From Bacteroidota bacterium (GTDB taxonomy: Bacteria > Bacteroidota > Bacteroidia > Chitinophagales > Chitinophagaceae): a stretch of DNA of 64,000 nt. Numbering within the stretch: the first letter of the stretch is position 1; each line of letters opens with the position of its first letter. The notes beneath the pieces were generated by a model that saw nothing but the letters and a program-made list of their open reading frames with translations, did no database searches and was not told the origin of the DNA. The position numbers and the translations under genes were made by a program. The stretch is from NCBI GenBank assembly GCA_023386045.1, contig JAEWKK010000004.1, positions 68,100 to 132,099 of the forward strand, given 5' to 3'. Below, one piece after another: positions 17,792 to 26,620 of the stretch.

Positions 17792-18853
17792 ATGCGAAAG
17801 ATCTTAATTCCCCTGGCCGCACTGGTCCTTTTTTATGCCTGTAAGCCCGATCAACCCGAGAATCCGGGAAAGATCAGGCCCGACGATCCCAAAGCAGTTA
17901 GTGCTGCTCTCAGGGTATGGCACGGCGCAAGGGTTAATGGAAATCCTCCAGCTTCCTCAGGTAATCCTACATTAATGCTGGAACCTTCTTCCAACAACCA
18001 AAGTATTATGGCCATCGCTGGAAAGTATGCCATCATCCAGCCTGAAGTACTGGGAAGTCATCTTGCCGGATATTACGTGAAGGTGAATGGTGCCGCAGAT
18101 TATTTTAAAGTGGATTATAAAAAGCCATTGGATGGTGGACGCAATGCTTCAAGACTGAGCCGTCACAATAAAGCTCTTTCTAAAGGATTCGGCATTGATT
18201 CCACAGGCACTGGTAATCTTGATTCTTCCATCGTGATCGTTATCCCTACGAGTATTCAGCCAGGTCAATTCTGTATGACTTACTGGGCATATGACAGCAC
18301 AGGCGTAGTGAGCAATCCTATTTCCGTGTGCATTACTGTCTTATCATTTGGTGGTGATGCTGCATCTTCCTACCTGCATGGTACCTGGCAGATGACAGGC
18401 TTTAGCGATGATACAACATATGGCTGGGAACAAGTAGTAGGATTGTCTGATACCATGTATAGCCAGGGTTATTGCATCAACAACCAGATCGTTGACAGCT
18501 TTGGTATGGGACCAGTAACTTATCCCTCGAGTATTTATACTGTGAACCAGGCAGATCTTGCCTTCAGCAGCACTGGCGGATTGAAATATACTTATGCGGA
18601 AACCGACAAGCAATTCAATTACACCCAAAGCAGCTGCAGTAACTATGTGTTCTACACAGATACTTACAGTGATGTACTGAATGGTGCCTGGTCATATAAC
18701 AGCACCACCGGAAAAATGATCATCATCTTTGATTTTGATGATATGGGTTATGCAGATCCTGAGGCTTATGAATACAAATTGATCAAGTTGAGCAACAATA
18801 AGATTTATCTGTACGACCAGGATTATGATGAATACATGCGACTCGAAAAATAA
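17792..18853 (+). CDS. Lipoprotein with possible lipocalin-like C-terminal domain
   Basis: A 353-aa exported lipoprotein. The start at ATG 17792 gives MRKILIPLAALVLFYACK with the lipid-acceptor Cys at residue 17. The frame opens at 17756, but that start would place 12 charged residues before the signal. The N-terminal region has WHGARVNGNPPASSGNPT; the second half begins YLHGTWQMTGFSDD, a form often seen in lipocalin-like domains. The function is unknown. It is a single gene ended by the terminator at 18860-18887. Confidence 0.8.
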   Translation: MRKILIPLAALVLFYACKPDQPENPGKIRPDDPKAVSAALRVWHGARVNGNPPASSGNPTLMLEPSSNNQSIMAIAGKYAIIQPEVLGSHLAGYYVKVNGAADYFKVDYKKPLDGGRNASRLSRHNKALSKGFGIDSTGTGNLDSSIVIVIPTSIQPGQFCMTYWAYDSTGVVSNPISVCITVLSFGGDAASSYLHGTWQMTGFSDDTTYGWEQVVGLSDTMYSQGYCINNQIVDSFGMGPVTYPSSIYTVNQADLAFSSTGGLKYTYAETDKQFNYTQSSCSNYVFYTDTYSDVLNGAWSYNSTTGKMIIIFDFDDMGYADPEAYEYKLIKLSNNKIYLYDQDYDEYMRLEK

Positions 18854-18859
18854 CAAAAG

Positions 18860-18887
18860 AAAAAAGGCTCTCAGGAGCCTTTTTTTA
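18860..18887. terminator. Bidirectional intrinsic terminator
   Basis: AAAAAAGGCTC, loop TCAG, GAGCCTTTTTTT between the convergent lipoprotein and aminotransferase genes. A and T runs on both sides allow use on either strand. Confidence 0.88.
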
Positions 18888-20063
18888 TTTCATTGCTTTG
18901 TTGATAATGGCGCAGCTTTTTGAGATCTCTTGTTCGGTAATATTTAATGGAGGAGATATTCTCACACAATTGGAAGCAAAAAGGAACCAGTCAGTAAGTA
19001 AACCATTTTCGATACAGCCATCTATAATTTTTTTACACTGCTCAAAATTCTCCAGTTCCAGGGCCATCCAAAGCCCGAAGGACCTGATGGAAACAAAGGC
19101 TTCACGATTCAATTCTGTTTTGAATTGTTCTTCTTTTTGCCTGACCTGTTCAATGAGTTTTTCTTCATGCAATACCTGGAATGCCGCAAGTCCTGCAGCA
19201 CAACAAACAGGGTGACCGCCAAAAGTGGTGATATGACCCAGCACAGGATTATCTGTGAGCTGGTTCATGATTTTTTTGTCGGCGATAAATGCACCCAGCG
19301 GCATGCCGCCACCTAAAGCTTTACCTAAAAGAAGTATATCAGGGACAATGTCAAAATTTTCAAAACCCCAGCATTTACCAGTCCTTCCAAAGCCTGCCTG
19401 TATTTCATCCAGTACCAGCAAAGTGCCAGTTGACTTACATCTTTCATGTAATGCCTTAATCCACTCCTGTTGAGGAACAATGATTCCAGCTTCGGCCTGG
19501 ATGGTTTCAGCAATCACACATGCTGTGTCTTCAGTGATAAATTGCAGGTCTTCAAAAGAATTATAATTGAGGTGTTCTACTCCCGGAAGCAGTGGCCGGA
19601 AAGCATTACGCCAGTATTCATCACCAATAATACTCAGCGCGCCCTGTGTGGATCCGTGATAAGAATTTTTAAAAGCAACAATACCTGTTCTGCCTGTATA
19701 CTTCTTTGCCAGCTTCATGGCACCTTCAACTGCTTCGGCGCCGGAATTGGTGAAATAAACTGAGTTGAGACCTGCCGGTAAATACTTGGAAAGTAATCTT
19801 GCATACTGCACCTGTGGATTTTCAACAAACTCACCATACACCATGATATGGAGGTAGTCATCCACCTGCTTTTTGATGGCTTCCACTACTTTGGTATGTC
19901 GATGTCCGGTATTGGCTACACTAATGCCGCCAATCAGGTCAATATAATTTTTCCCCTGCGCATCTGCGAGTGTACTTCCTTCTGCTTTCACTATCTCAAG
20001 TGCTAATGGCGCAGATGAGGTTTGTGCTACGTGCTGTAAAAACAGTTGCCTGGGATTCATCAT
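18885..20063 (-). CDS. Class III aminotransferase (aspartate aminotransferase family)
   Basis: A PLP-dependent class III (ornithine/acetylornithine/GABA-type) aminotransferase of 392 aa. The cofactor Lys lies in LLLGKALGGGMPLGAF, and LVLDEIQAGFGRTGK supplies the Asp that contacts the pyridine nitrogen. The glycine-rich TNSGAEAVEGAMKLAKKYTG block binds the phosphate. Two adjacent Met codons are possible starts. No arginine or lysine pathway genes are adjacent, so the substrate cannot be assigned. It is followed leftward by a bidirectional terminator. Confidence 0.92.
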   Translation of the reverse strand: MMNPRQLFLQHVAQTSSAPLALEIVKAEGSTLADAQGKNYIDLIGGISVANTGHRHTKVVEAIKKQVDDYLHIMVYGEFVENPQVQYARLLSKYLPAGLNSVYFTNSGAEAVEGAMKLAKKYTGRTGIVAFKNSYHGSTQGALSIIGDEYWRNAFRPLLPGVEHLNYNSFEDLQFITEDTACVIAETIQAEAGIIVPQQEWIKALHERCKSTGTLLVLDEIQAGFGRTGKCWGFENFDIVPDILLLGKALGGGMPLGAFIADKKIMNQLTDNPVLGHITTFGGHPVCCAAGLAAFQVLHEEKLIEQVRQKEEQFKTELNREAFVSIRSFGLWMALELENFEQCKKIIDGCIENGLLTDWFLFASNCVRISPPLNITEQEISKSCAIINKAMK

Positions 20064-20112
20064 GCTAAAATAAGATAAGATGGGCGAGACAATTTCAATA
20101 TCGTATGGCTAC

Positions 20113-21618
20113 TTACTTCACAAACTTTCCAATAACTGGAAGTTTTTGCAGTTCTTTTTTTTCAACGAGTCCAATAAACCAGGTAAAAATGCCCAGAAGA
20201 ATTGTGGCAGTAGCAATACTGAACCATATTTCATGATAAAGCATCAGCAGTCCACGGTGTAAGAGATAGAGCATGGTAACGATGAGTAGATAAGCAATAA
20301 GCTTTTTAACCGGGTAAGGAACAGGATAGTATTTCTGTCCAAAAACATAACTGATCACCATCATGAATAGATAACAGAAAAAAGTTGCCAGGGCAGCTCC
20401 CAGGTAATGAAGTTGCGGGATCAGCACTATGTTCAACAAGACAGTGATCACTGCACCTGAAATGGTAATGATGGCGCCAAACATATTTTTGTTGGTCAGT
20501 TTGTACCAGATGCTCAGGTTATAATATATGCCCAGGAAGATATTTCCCATGGCAAGAATGGGCACAATGTAAATTCCCTCACCCCATGCTTTGGATTTGA
20601 GTGTGATCACCCATTCCAGCACATCACGATAGAGACCAATAAATAAAAACATAAAGCAGCAGGCGATCACAAAAAACTTCATCACCCTTGCATAGGTTTT
20701 TGGTGCGCTTTCTTCTTTGGAACGGTTGAAGAAAAATGGTTCAGCTGCCATCCGGAAAGCCTGGATCATCACCGTTACCAAAACAGCCAGGCGGTAAAGA
20801 TTTCCAAATACTCCCAGCTCTTTGTCTGCTTCAGCAGGTGAAACATCCACTACATGGCGGTACACCAGCCTGCTCAGCATATCATTGATCATTCCACCCA
20901 ACCCAACTATGATAAGAGGGTAACTGTAGTGCATGACCTTCTTCCAGAGCGCTGAATTAAAGGAGAACCTGATATCTTTTAGTTCTTTCCATAAAAGAAG
21001 GAAAGTAAAAATGCTGCCGCAAAGATTTCCCAGCAGGTAATAGCTAATGGGATCTTTCGGGTTATAAATGATGCGTACAAAGCTGTTGGGATTTTTTTCG
21101 GCGTAAGAAGGCAGGATGCCAAGAAAAAGAATCACAACAAAAATATTCATCAGAATCCCTGATACTCTTACAAAAGCATATTTACGTGGACGGCCTTCCT
21201 GTCTTAACCTTGCAAAAGGAAGGGTGGCCAGCGTATCAAAAAAAATGATCCAGCACATCCACGCAACATATTGCGGGTGCTTTTCAAGTCCGGCTGCATC
21301 TGCTATATCACCCCTGAAAAACCAGAGAGCAGCCGTGAACAGGAAGGTTGAAAAGAAAAGTGAAACAGAAAGTGTATTGTATAACCGTTGCCGGTCTTCC
21401 TCATTTGAAAAACGGAAATAAGCCGTTTCCATTCCATAGGTAAATAATACATTCAGGAAAGGTATGATGGCATAAACCTGTGTAAGATCTGCAGTTGTGG
21501 CCGGCTGCTTGAAAATAAAAGGAAGCGAAAGGTTCATCAGGTAGCCAAGAAAGCGACTGGCAATTGTAGGAACGCCGTACCAAATTGTCTGACCTGCTAA
21601 TTTTTTAATGCCGCTCAT
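20113..21618 (-). CDS. Polysaccharide/lipid flippase (Wzx/MurJ-like MOP superfamily)
   Basis: A 501-aa polytopic membrane protein with about 14 hydrophobic segments, matching the oligosaccharide flippase type of the MOP superfamily. The N-terminus MSGIKKLAGQTIWYGVPTIA and the pattern FGMETAYFRFS-like (here YGMETAYFRFSNEE) are typical of Bacteroidota lipopolysaccharide biosynthesis flippases. It is probably a transporter of an undecaprenyl-linked glycan across the inner membrane. No glycosyltransferase genes are adjacent, so the cargo is unknown; a MurJ-like role for lipid II is possible. Confidence 0.87.
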   Translation of the reverse strand: MSGIKKLAGQTIWYGVPTIASRFLGYLMNLSLPFIFKQPATTADLTQVYAIIPFLNVLFTYGMETAYFRFSNEEDRQRLYNTLSVSLFFSTFLFTAALWFFRGDIADAAGLEKHPQYVAWMCWIIFFDTLATLPFARLRQEGRPRKYAFVRVSGILMNIFVVILFLGILPSYAEKNPNSFVRIIYNPKDPISYYLLGNLCGSIFTFLLLWKELKDIRFSFNSALWKKVMHYSYPLIIVGLGGMINDMLSRLVYRHVVDVSPAEADKELGVFGNLYRLAVLVTVMIQAFRMAAEPFFFNRSKEESAPKTYARVMKFFVIACCFMFLFIGLYRDVLEWVITLKSKAWGEGIYIVPILAMGNIFLGIYYNLSIWYKLTNKNMFGAIITISGAVITVLLNIVLIPQLHYLGAALATFFCYLFMMVISYVFGQKYYPVPYPVKKLIAYLLIVTMLYLLHRGLLMLYHEIWFSIATATILLGIFTWFIGLVEKKELQKLPVIGKFVK

Positions 21619-21745
21619 TGAGGAACTGAAAGAATTATCGTACGAATTAAGCTAAAAATAAACACGAATTAAGCGAAATAGATTTATTAAAGGAAGATTT
21701 CACTTTAATATAGAGGTGCAACTGCTCTGATTCACCCGCACTATT

Positions 21746-22783
21746 CTATTCTCTGAACCTTGGATTGTTCAAAAAAGAGGAATCAGATAGCGTTCGTAAA
21801 AAAGCTACCAGTTGATCTTCTTCTGTATTGGTGAGATTGATACCATTAACCAGCAAAGGATCAAGTGTGGGACTTTGATTGATGCCAAAGCGGTAGTGCT
21901 GGATCATATGACGTGGAAGACTTAAACGGCCATCGTGCGTATAATAAGAAGTGAATTCAACATTGCGGAGACTGGGTACCCTGAATTTTAAAGAATCGCT
22001 TGCAAGTCCGGTGATCCTCATACGACCATGGTCATTGAGGTGATCATCCACTTCAATTCCAACATTGCGGAAACTAAAATCAGTAAATAATGGTTCTTTA
22101 TGGCAGCTGGCACATTTGTCTTTGAAAATTGTATAGCCCTGTTGTTCTGCAGCACTAAAGCTTTGTTCTCCACGCACTACCTTATCATATTTTGAATTGA
22201 GGGAGACAAGACTGATCACAAATTGCTTCAGCGCATTCAGGATGCGGGCGCTATTAACTTTTTCATCACCAAAGGCTGCTCTGAATTTTTCTTTGTATTG
22301 AGGATCACCATTGATCTCTTCACTGATGGAAACAAGATGATCTGCCAATTCTCCGGGATGCATGATGTGTTTTTCGAATAATCGGGCAAGATCATTTTCT
22401 CCTCCATCCCAGTTGAAATAGGGATACCAGGCAAGATTAAAAAGTGCAGGTGCATTTCTTAATGTATGTGAATCATTATAGCCATGGCTGCGGTCATGTT
22501 CAAATGTGGTAAAAGCAGCAACAGGCTGATGGCATGAAGCACAGGAAAACTGTCCATTGCGTGAGAGCCTGCCATCATAAAAAAGTTTTCTTCCTAGCAA
22601 AAAACCTGGTTCAGTTACAGGATTCTGCTCGAAATCGTATTCGAAAGGTGGGAAGCCGGATGGATTATGAAAGGTGATGACTGAAGGAGCTTTGTCATCA
22701 TTCGCTTTTTTACAACTGTCCAGCAAAAACGATAAAAAGAGTACTGTAATGCAAAGGGTGGTTATGACAAGCCAATGTTTCAC
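21746..22783 (-). CDS. Diheme cytochrome c peroxidase (MauG/CcpA family)
   Basis: A periplasmic diheme peroxidase anchored as a lipoprotein: the signal MKHWLVITTLCITVLFLSFL ends at the lipobox LLDSC (Cys24). The two c-type heme sites are CASCH at 81-85 and CASCH at 224-228. The length of 345 aa is standard. Such enzymes reduce hydrogen peroxide using electrons from cytochromes, or in MauG-like members oxidise proteins. A single gene with no partner cytochrome nearby. Confidence 0.93.
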   Translation of the reverse strand: MKHWLVITTLCITVLFLSFLLDSCKKANDDKAPSVITFHNPSGFPPFEYDFEQNPVTEPGFLLGRKLFYDGRLSRNGQFSCASCHQPVAAFTTFEHDRSHGYNDSHTLRNAPALFNLAWYPYFNWDGGENDLARLFEKHIMHPGELADHLVSISEEINGDPQYKEKFRAAFGDEKVNSARILNALKQFVISLVSLNSKYDKVVRGEQSFSAAEQQGYTIFKDKCASCHKEPLFTDFSFRNVGIEVDDHLNDHGRMRITGLASDSLKFRVPSLRNVEFTSYYTHDGRLSLPRHMIQHYRFGINQSPTLDPLLVNGINLTNTEEDQLVAFLRTLSDSSFLNNPRFRE

Positions 22784-22832
22784 TGCAAATATTTCCAGCT
22801 AAATCTATGAAAAAATAGGAGTGGCAAAACTG

Positions 22833-23234
22833 TTAAAAATCACCTGGTCTGAATTTTCTCCGGCCTTCTTTACGCTCCGAGATTTTTTTCTTGCCTTCCA
22901 ACCTGATCTCTTTTGCTTTTTTGGATGGTCGCGTAGCTATCCTTGCTTTCTTCTTATGCAAGGCTTTTGTCACAAGTTCATTGATCTTGCTGATGGCCTC
23001 TTCTTTATTGGCCAGTTGCGTACGATGAGTTTGCGCTTTTACAAAAACTTCACCTTCGGAGTTGATCCTGTTGGATAATTTTTCCAGAACCAGGGCTTTT
23101 TGTTCATTACCAAGCAGCTGGCTGCTTTCAACATTAAAATAGGCGATCACCGCCGTTTCCACCTTGTTTACATTTTGTCCGCCTTTGCCACCACTGCGGG
23201 TGGTTTGTAACCTGATCTCTGAAGAAACATCCAT
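22833..23234 (-). CDS. arfB: Alternative ribosome-rescue factor ArfB
   Basis: A peptidyl-tRNA hydrolase domain protein that releases peptides from ribosomes stalled on truncated mRNA. The catalytic GGQ lies in TRSGGKGGQNVNKVET (about residues 11-26). A lysine/arginine-rich C-terminal tail (about 95-133) is the part that inserts into the empty mRNA channel in known ArfB. The 133-aa length is right and distinguishes it from full release factors. It is divergent from dtd; the two share 40 bases of intergenic DNA with back-to-back TACTTTTG elements. Confidence 0.94.
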   Translation of the reverse strand: MDVSSEIRLQTTRSGGKGGQNVNKVETAVIAYFNVESSQLLGNEQKALVLEKLSNRINSEGEVFVKAQTHRTQLANKEEAISKINELVTKALHKKKARIATRPSKKAKEIRLEGKKKISERKEGRRKFRPGDF

Positions 23235-23239
23235 GATTT

Positions 23240-23247
23240 CAAAAGTA
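23240..23247 (-). promoter_or_regulatory. Promoter -7 element of arfB
   Basis: TACTTTTG on the minus strand, matching the Bacteroidota TAnnTTTG consensus, ends five bases before the arfB ATG at 23234. No clear TTG element is seen at the -33 distance. Transcription would begin at or very near the start codon. Confidence 0.6.
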
Positions 23248-23262
23248 AAATTTTCCCTGCTT

Positions 23263-23270
23263 TACTTTTG
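23263..23270 (+). promoter_or_regulatory. Promoter -7 element of dtd
   Basis: TACTTTTG ends four bases before the dtd ATG at 23275. It is oriented opposite to the arfB element, 15 bases away. This implies a leaderless or nearly leaderless transcript. Confidence 0.6.
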
Positions 23271-23274
23271 ATGA

Positions 23275-23727
23275 ATGAGGGTAGTAATTCAAAGAGCTTC
23301 TTTTGCCAGCGTAAAAGTTGACGATAATATAACTGGATCAATTGGTGAAGGTCTGCTTGTTCTTCTTGGAATTGAAGACGCAGACCAGGAAGAAGACATC
23401 CTGTGGTTGAGCAATAAGATCGTGAATCTGCGCATCTTTCCGGATGATGAAGGTGTGATGAACAGATCACTTATTGAAACAAAGGGAGATCTATTGCTGG
23501 TTAGCCAGTTTACCCTTCATGCATCAACCAAAAAAGGAAACAGGCCCAGTTATATCAAAGCAAGTAAACCTGAATTTGCAATACCAGTATATGAAAAAAT
23601 GTGCAGCCAGTTGGAGCTGTTGTTGGGTAAACCCATTGAAAGAGGCATCTTTGGCGCTGATATGAAGGTTGAACTGTTGAACGACGGCCCGGTTACCATC
23701 ATTATAGATTCAAAGAACAGGGAATGA
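23275..23727 (+). CDS. dtd: D-aminoacyl-tRNA deacylase
   Basis: Removes D-amino acids (and mischarged glycine) from tRNA. The hallmark motifs are SQFTL at residues 77-81 and the cis-Pro motif in NDGPVTI near the C-terminus (the family GxPxT/GP motif), with NRPS at 89-92. The 150-aa length is typical. The start ATG 23275 gives MRVVIQRASFASV, the canonical N-terminus. Its stop overlaps the start of the truncated globin gene (ATGA). With arfB it forms a divergent translation quality-control pair. Confidence 0.96.
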   Translation: MRVVIQRASFASVKVDDNITGSIGEGLLVLLGIEDADQEEDILWLSNKIVNLRIFPDDEGVMNRSLIETKGDLLLVSQFTLHASTKKGNRPSYIKASKPEFAIPVYEKMCSQLELLLGKPIERGIFGADMKVELLNDGPVTIIIDSKNRE

Positions 23728-24116
23728 AAAAAGATATTGCCGACAGGAATGATATTGTTGAATTGCTGGACAGGTTTTACAGAGCCGCTTTCAGGGATGA
23801 AATGATTGGCCATTTTTTTACCGAAGTGGTACCGCTAAACCTGGAAACCCATATTCCCGTGATCGCTGATTTTTGGGAAGCCATCATCTTTAATACACAG
23901 GCTTACCGCAAAAATGTAATGGAGGTGCATCAGCATATTCACCAGCTTTCTTCCATAAAAAAAGAACATCTTGATCGCTGGCTGGAGATCTTCGCTGCTA
24001 CCATTGATGAAACCTATGTGGGCAGAAATGCAGAACTGATGAAACAAAGAGCCAGGTCAATTGCCACACTAATGGATATCAAACTAAACCATCGTTCACC
24101 AAATTCTTTACAATGA
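23724..24116 (+). CDS. Group III truncated hemoglobin
   Basis: A 130-aa globin of the truncated group III type, which bind heme and are implicated in oxygen or NO chemistry in microaerobic bacteria. The pattern FYRAAFRDEMIGHFF at the N-terminus, DFWEAIIF in the middle and the histidine-rich HQHIHQL (the proximal His region) match the family. The gene overlaps both neighbours by four bases, so dtd, globin and the MazG-like gene form a coupled operon. The physiological reason for this grouping is not obvious. Confidence 0.9.
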   Translation: MKKDIADRNDIVELLDRFYRAAFRDEMIGHFFTEVVPLNLETHIPVIADFWEAIIFNTQAYRKNVMEVHQHIHQLSSIKKEHLDRWLEIFAATIDETYVGRNAELMKQRARSIATLMDIKLNHRSPNSLQ

Positions 24117-24436
24117 CAATTCAGGAAGCCCAGCATCAGGTAGATCAATGGATCAAAACCACCGGCGTCCGTTATTTTAGTGAACTGACGAATATGGCCA
24201 TACTCACTGAAGAAGTGGGAGAGGTGGCCCGGTTGATGAGCCGTACATATGGCGACCAGTCATTTAAAAAATCAGATGAAGGAAAAGAGCTGGCTGATGA
24301 GCTGGCCGATGTACTTTGGGTATTGATCTGCATAGCCAATCAAACCAATATTGATCTCACCCAGGCTTTTCAAAAGAATATGGAGAAAAAAAATAAACGT
24401 GATGCCACGCGTCACAGGGATAATGAAAAACTATAG
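24113..24436 (+). CDS. MazG-like nucleotide pyrophosphohydrolase
   Basis: An all-alpha NTP pyrophosphatase of 107 aa. The metal-binding motif EEVGEVARL (EExxE) and the later ELADELADVLWVL (ExxD) are both present. It is likely to hydrolyse non-canonical or damaged nucleoside triphosphates; a single-domain enzyme of this size is closer to the MazG-like/iMazG group than to full MazG. It overlaps the globin stop (ATGA). It ends the dtd operon. Confidence 0.9.
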   Translation: MTIQEAQHQVDQWIKTTGVRYFSELTNMAILTEEVGEVARLMSRTYGDQSFKKSDEGKELADELADVLWVLICIANQTNIDLTQAFQKNMEKKNKRDATRHRDNEKL

Positions 24437-24488
24437 CAATTGTTTTAAGTAAATAGGGTTGAAAGGCTGGCGGCTTTTTTGTAAGTGA

Positions 24489-25592
24489 ATGGGAAAAACT
24501 GGTATGAAGAAGTTCTCCCTGAAGCTGGTTTGGCAATCATTAAAAGAAGCATTCAAAGGTTTTTCAGATGATAAGGTGACCAAGCTCAGCGCATCATTAT
24601 CTTATTACACTGTCTTTTCTCTTGCGCCACTTCTCCTGGTAGTTATATTTATTGCAGGGATCATTCTTGGTCAGGAAGCAGCTCAGGGTACTATTTTCCG
24701 TCAGCTTAACAATCTTGTTGGCAATGATACTGCAGCACAGGTACAGGAAATTATTAAGAATGCCTCTTTAAGTGGTAAAAGCGGGATTGCGCTTGTGATT
24801 GGGATCATTACTTTATTAATAGGAGCCACCACTGTTTTTGGTGAAATACAGGATTCAATCAATGGTATCTGGGGTTTGAAGCCAAAACCGAAAATGGGCA
24901 TCATGAAATTATTGCAGACCCGTTTACTTTCTTTTGGTCTGATCGCCACGCTGGGTTTTCTTTTACTTGTATCATTAGCGGCAACTACAGTGGTAGAAAG
25001 CATGGGCAACAGGTTACAGGAATATATGCCCGATGTCACTGTTGTCATTTTCTATATAATCAACCTGGTATTGAACCTTGTAATTACAACTCTTCTCTTT
25101 GCCATCATATTTAAGGTGTTGCCAGATGCTAAAATCAAATGGAAAGATATCTGGCCTGGTGCCATAACAACATCGCTGCTTTTCCTGATCGGCAAATTCC
25201 TGATCTCTTTCTATATCAGTAAGTCAGATCTTGGAACAACCTTTGGTGCGGCGGGATCGCTGGTGATCCTCCTGGTATGGGTTTACTACTCGGCAATGAT
25301 CCTTTATTTTGGTGCAGAATTCACACAGGCGTATGCGTTTAATAAAGGTGCAAAGATTGTCCCTGATAAATATGCAGAGTGGGATAAATCTGCAATTGTC
25401 ACAGGAGCTAAACCACATCTCAAAGAACAAATCCCTGCCCCGCAAGTAAAGGCAAGGCCATTGGTTCTTTCACAGCAAGCAGTTTTACCCGTGCAGAAAA
25501 AAAAGAAGCAGTCTTCAGGAATGGGTACACTGCTGATTGGCTTGGTTTTATATCTCTTCAAATCTGGTCACAGGCATCACGTCAATCAATAG
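24489..25592 (+). CDS. YihY/BrkB family membrane protein (copy 1)
   Basis: A polytopic membrane protein of 367 aa with about six helices. Family features are KLSASLSYYTVFSLAPLLLVVI near residues 33-54 (conserved A-x-S-x-S-Y-Y-T) and LVILLVWVYYSAMILYFGAEFTQAY near the end. A basic, Pro- and Lys-rich C-terminal tail of about 75 residues is unlike copy 2. The family was once called ribonuclease BN in error; its real role is unknown. It lies 39 bases before a paralogue on the same strand. Confidence 0.92.
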   Translation: MGKTGMKKFSLKLVWQSLKEAFKGFSDDKVTKLSASLSYYTVFSLAPLLLVVIFIAGIILGQEAAQGTIFRQLNNLVGNDTAAQVQEIIKNASLSGKSGIALVIGIITLLIGATTVFGEIQDSINGIWGLKPKPKMGIMKLLQTRLLSFGLIATLGFLLLVSLAATTVVESMGNRLQEYMPDVTVVIFYIINLVLNLVITTLLFAIIFKVLPDAKIKWKDIWPGAITTSLLFLIGKFLISFYISKSDLGTTFGAAGSLVILLVWVYYSAMILYFGAEFTQAYAFNKGAKIVPDKYAEWDKSAIVTGAKPHLKEQIPAPQVKARPLVLSQQAVLPVQKKKKQSSGMGTLLIGLVLYLFKSGHRHHVNQ

Positions 25593-25631
25593 CTGCATAT
25601 AATTTTTTAGTTTTGGAAAACAACTGGTTGC

Positions 25632-26618
25632 ATGCATAAAAAGCTGACGCGAAAAGGAATCTGGAATATCATTAAAGAATCCATTCATGGCTTTATAGAT
25701 CACAGGGTGATCAAGCTCAGTGGTTCGCTGGCTTATTTCACAGTTTTTTCAATTGGACCCATGCTGCTCGTAGCCATTTTTTTTGCGGATATATTTTATG
25801 GCCGCCAGGCAATTGAAGGAACTATTTACCACCAGATAAAAGGTTTTGTGGGTTCTGATGCTGCAGCACAAATACAGGAGATCATCAGAAGTGCATCACT
25901 TAGCGGCAAAAGCACTTTTACTGCTGTCATTGGTTTTATTGCATTGATCATAGGTGCCACAACTGTTTTTGCTGAAATACAGGATTCCATTAATTATATC
26001 TGGAACCTGAAAACCAAACCTGAGAAAGGTTTGATGAAAATGGTCATCAACAGGCTGCTATCTTTTTCAATCGTCATTAGTCTTGGCTTTCTCTCATTGG
26101 TCTCACTGCTGGTTAATGGATTGCTGGAAGCACTTGGAGGCAAAATGGAAGAACTGTTTCCGCAGGTAGCTGTTGCACTGATCTATGCCATCAACCTGCT
26201 GGTAACTTTCCTGATCATTACACTGCTCTTCGCCATCATTTTTAAGGTACTTCCTGATGCAAGGATCAAATGGAAGGATGTGGGTATCGGTGCTGTTGTG
26301 ACCACAGTGCTTTTCATGCTAGGTAAGTTCGGTATCACCTTTTATATAGGTAAAAGCAATATAAGTACCGCATATGGTACCGCAGGTTCACTGGTAATAC
26401 TACTGATCTGGGTTTATTATTCATCTATCATTTTGTATTACGGGGCAGAATTTACCAAAGCTTATGCAGCGGAATTTGGCAGCCGCATTTACCCAAGCCA
26501 GTATGCTGTTTGGATCAAGCATGTTGACATTGAAGAAGACAAGGGTACGCTCAAGCAACAGGAACATGAGAAAAAAGTAGAGAACCATCAAAGTGGTGGT
26601 GATATAAAAGTAAGTTGA
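25632..26618 (+). CDS. YihY/BrkB family membrane protein (copy 2)
   Basis: A tandem paralogue of the preceding gene: 328 aa, with the same helices and blocks KLSGSLAYFTVFSIGPMLLV and LVILLIWVYYSSIILYYGAEF. Identity between the two looks high through the membrane part, and the tails differ. Tandem duplication followed by divergence of the cytoplasmic ends is the simplest explanation. It ends two bases from the convergent PepSY gene with no visible terminator between. Confidence 0.92.
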   Translation: MHKKLTRKGIWNIIKESIHGFIDHRVIKLSGSLAYFTVFSIGPMLLVAIFFADIFYGRQAIEGTIYHQIKGFVGSDAAAQIQEIIRSASLSGKSTFTAVIGFIALIIGATTVFAEIQDSINYIWNLKTKPEKGLMKMVINRLLSFSIVISLGFLSLVSLLVNGLLEALGGKMEELFPQVAVALIYAINLLVTFLIITLLFAIIFKVLPDARIKWKDVGIGAVVTTVLFMLGKFGITFYIGKSNISTAYGTAGSLVILLIWVYYSSIILYYGAEFTKAYAAEFGSRIYPSQYAVWIKHVDIEEDKGTLKQQEHEKKVENHQSGGDIKVS

Positions 26619-26620
26619 GA

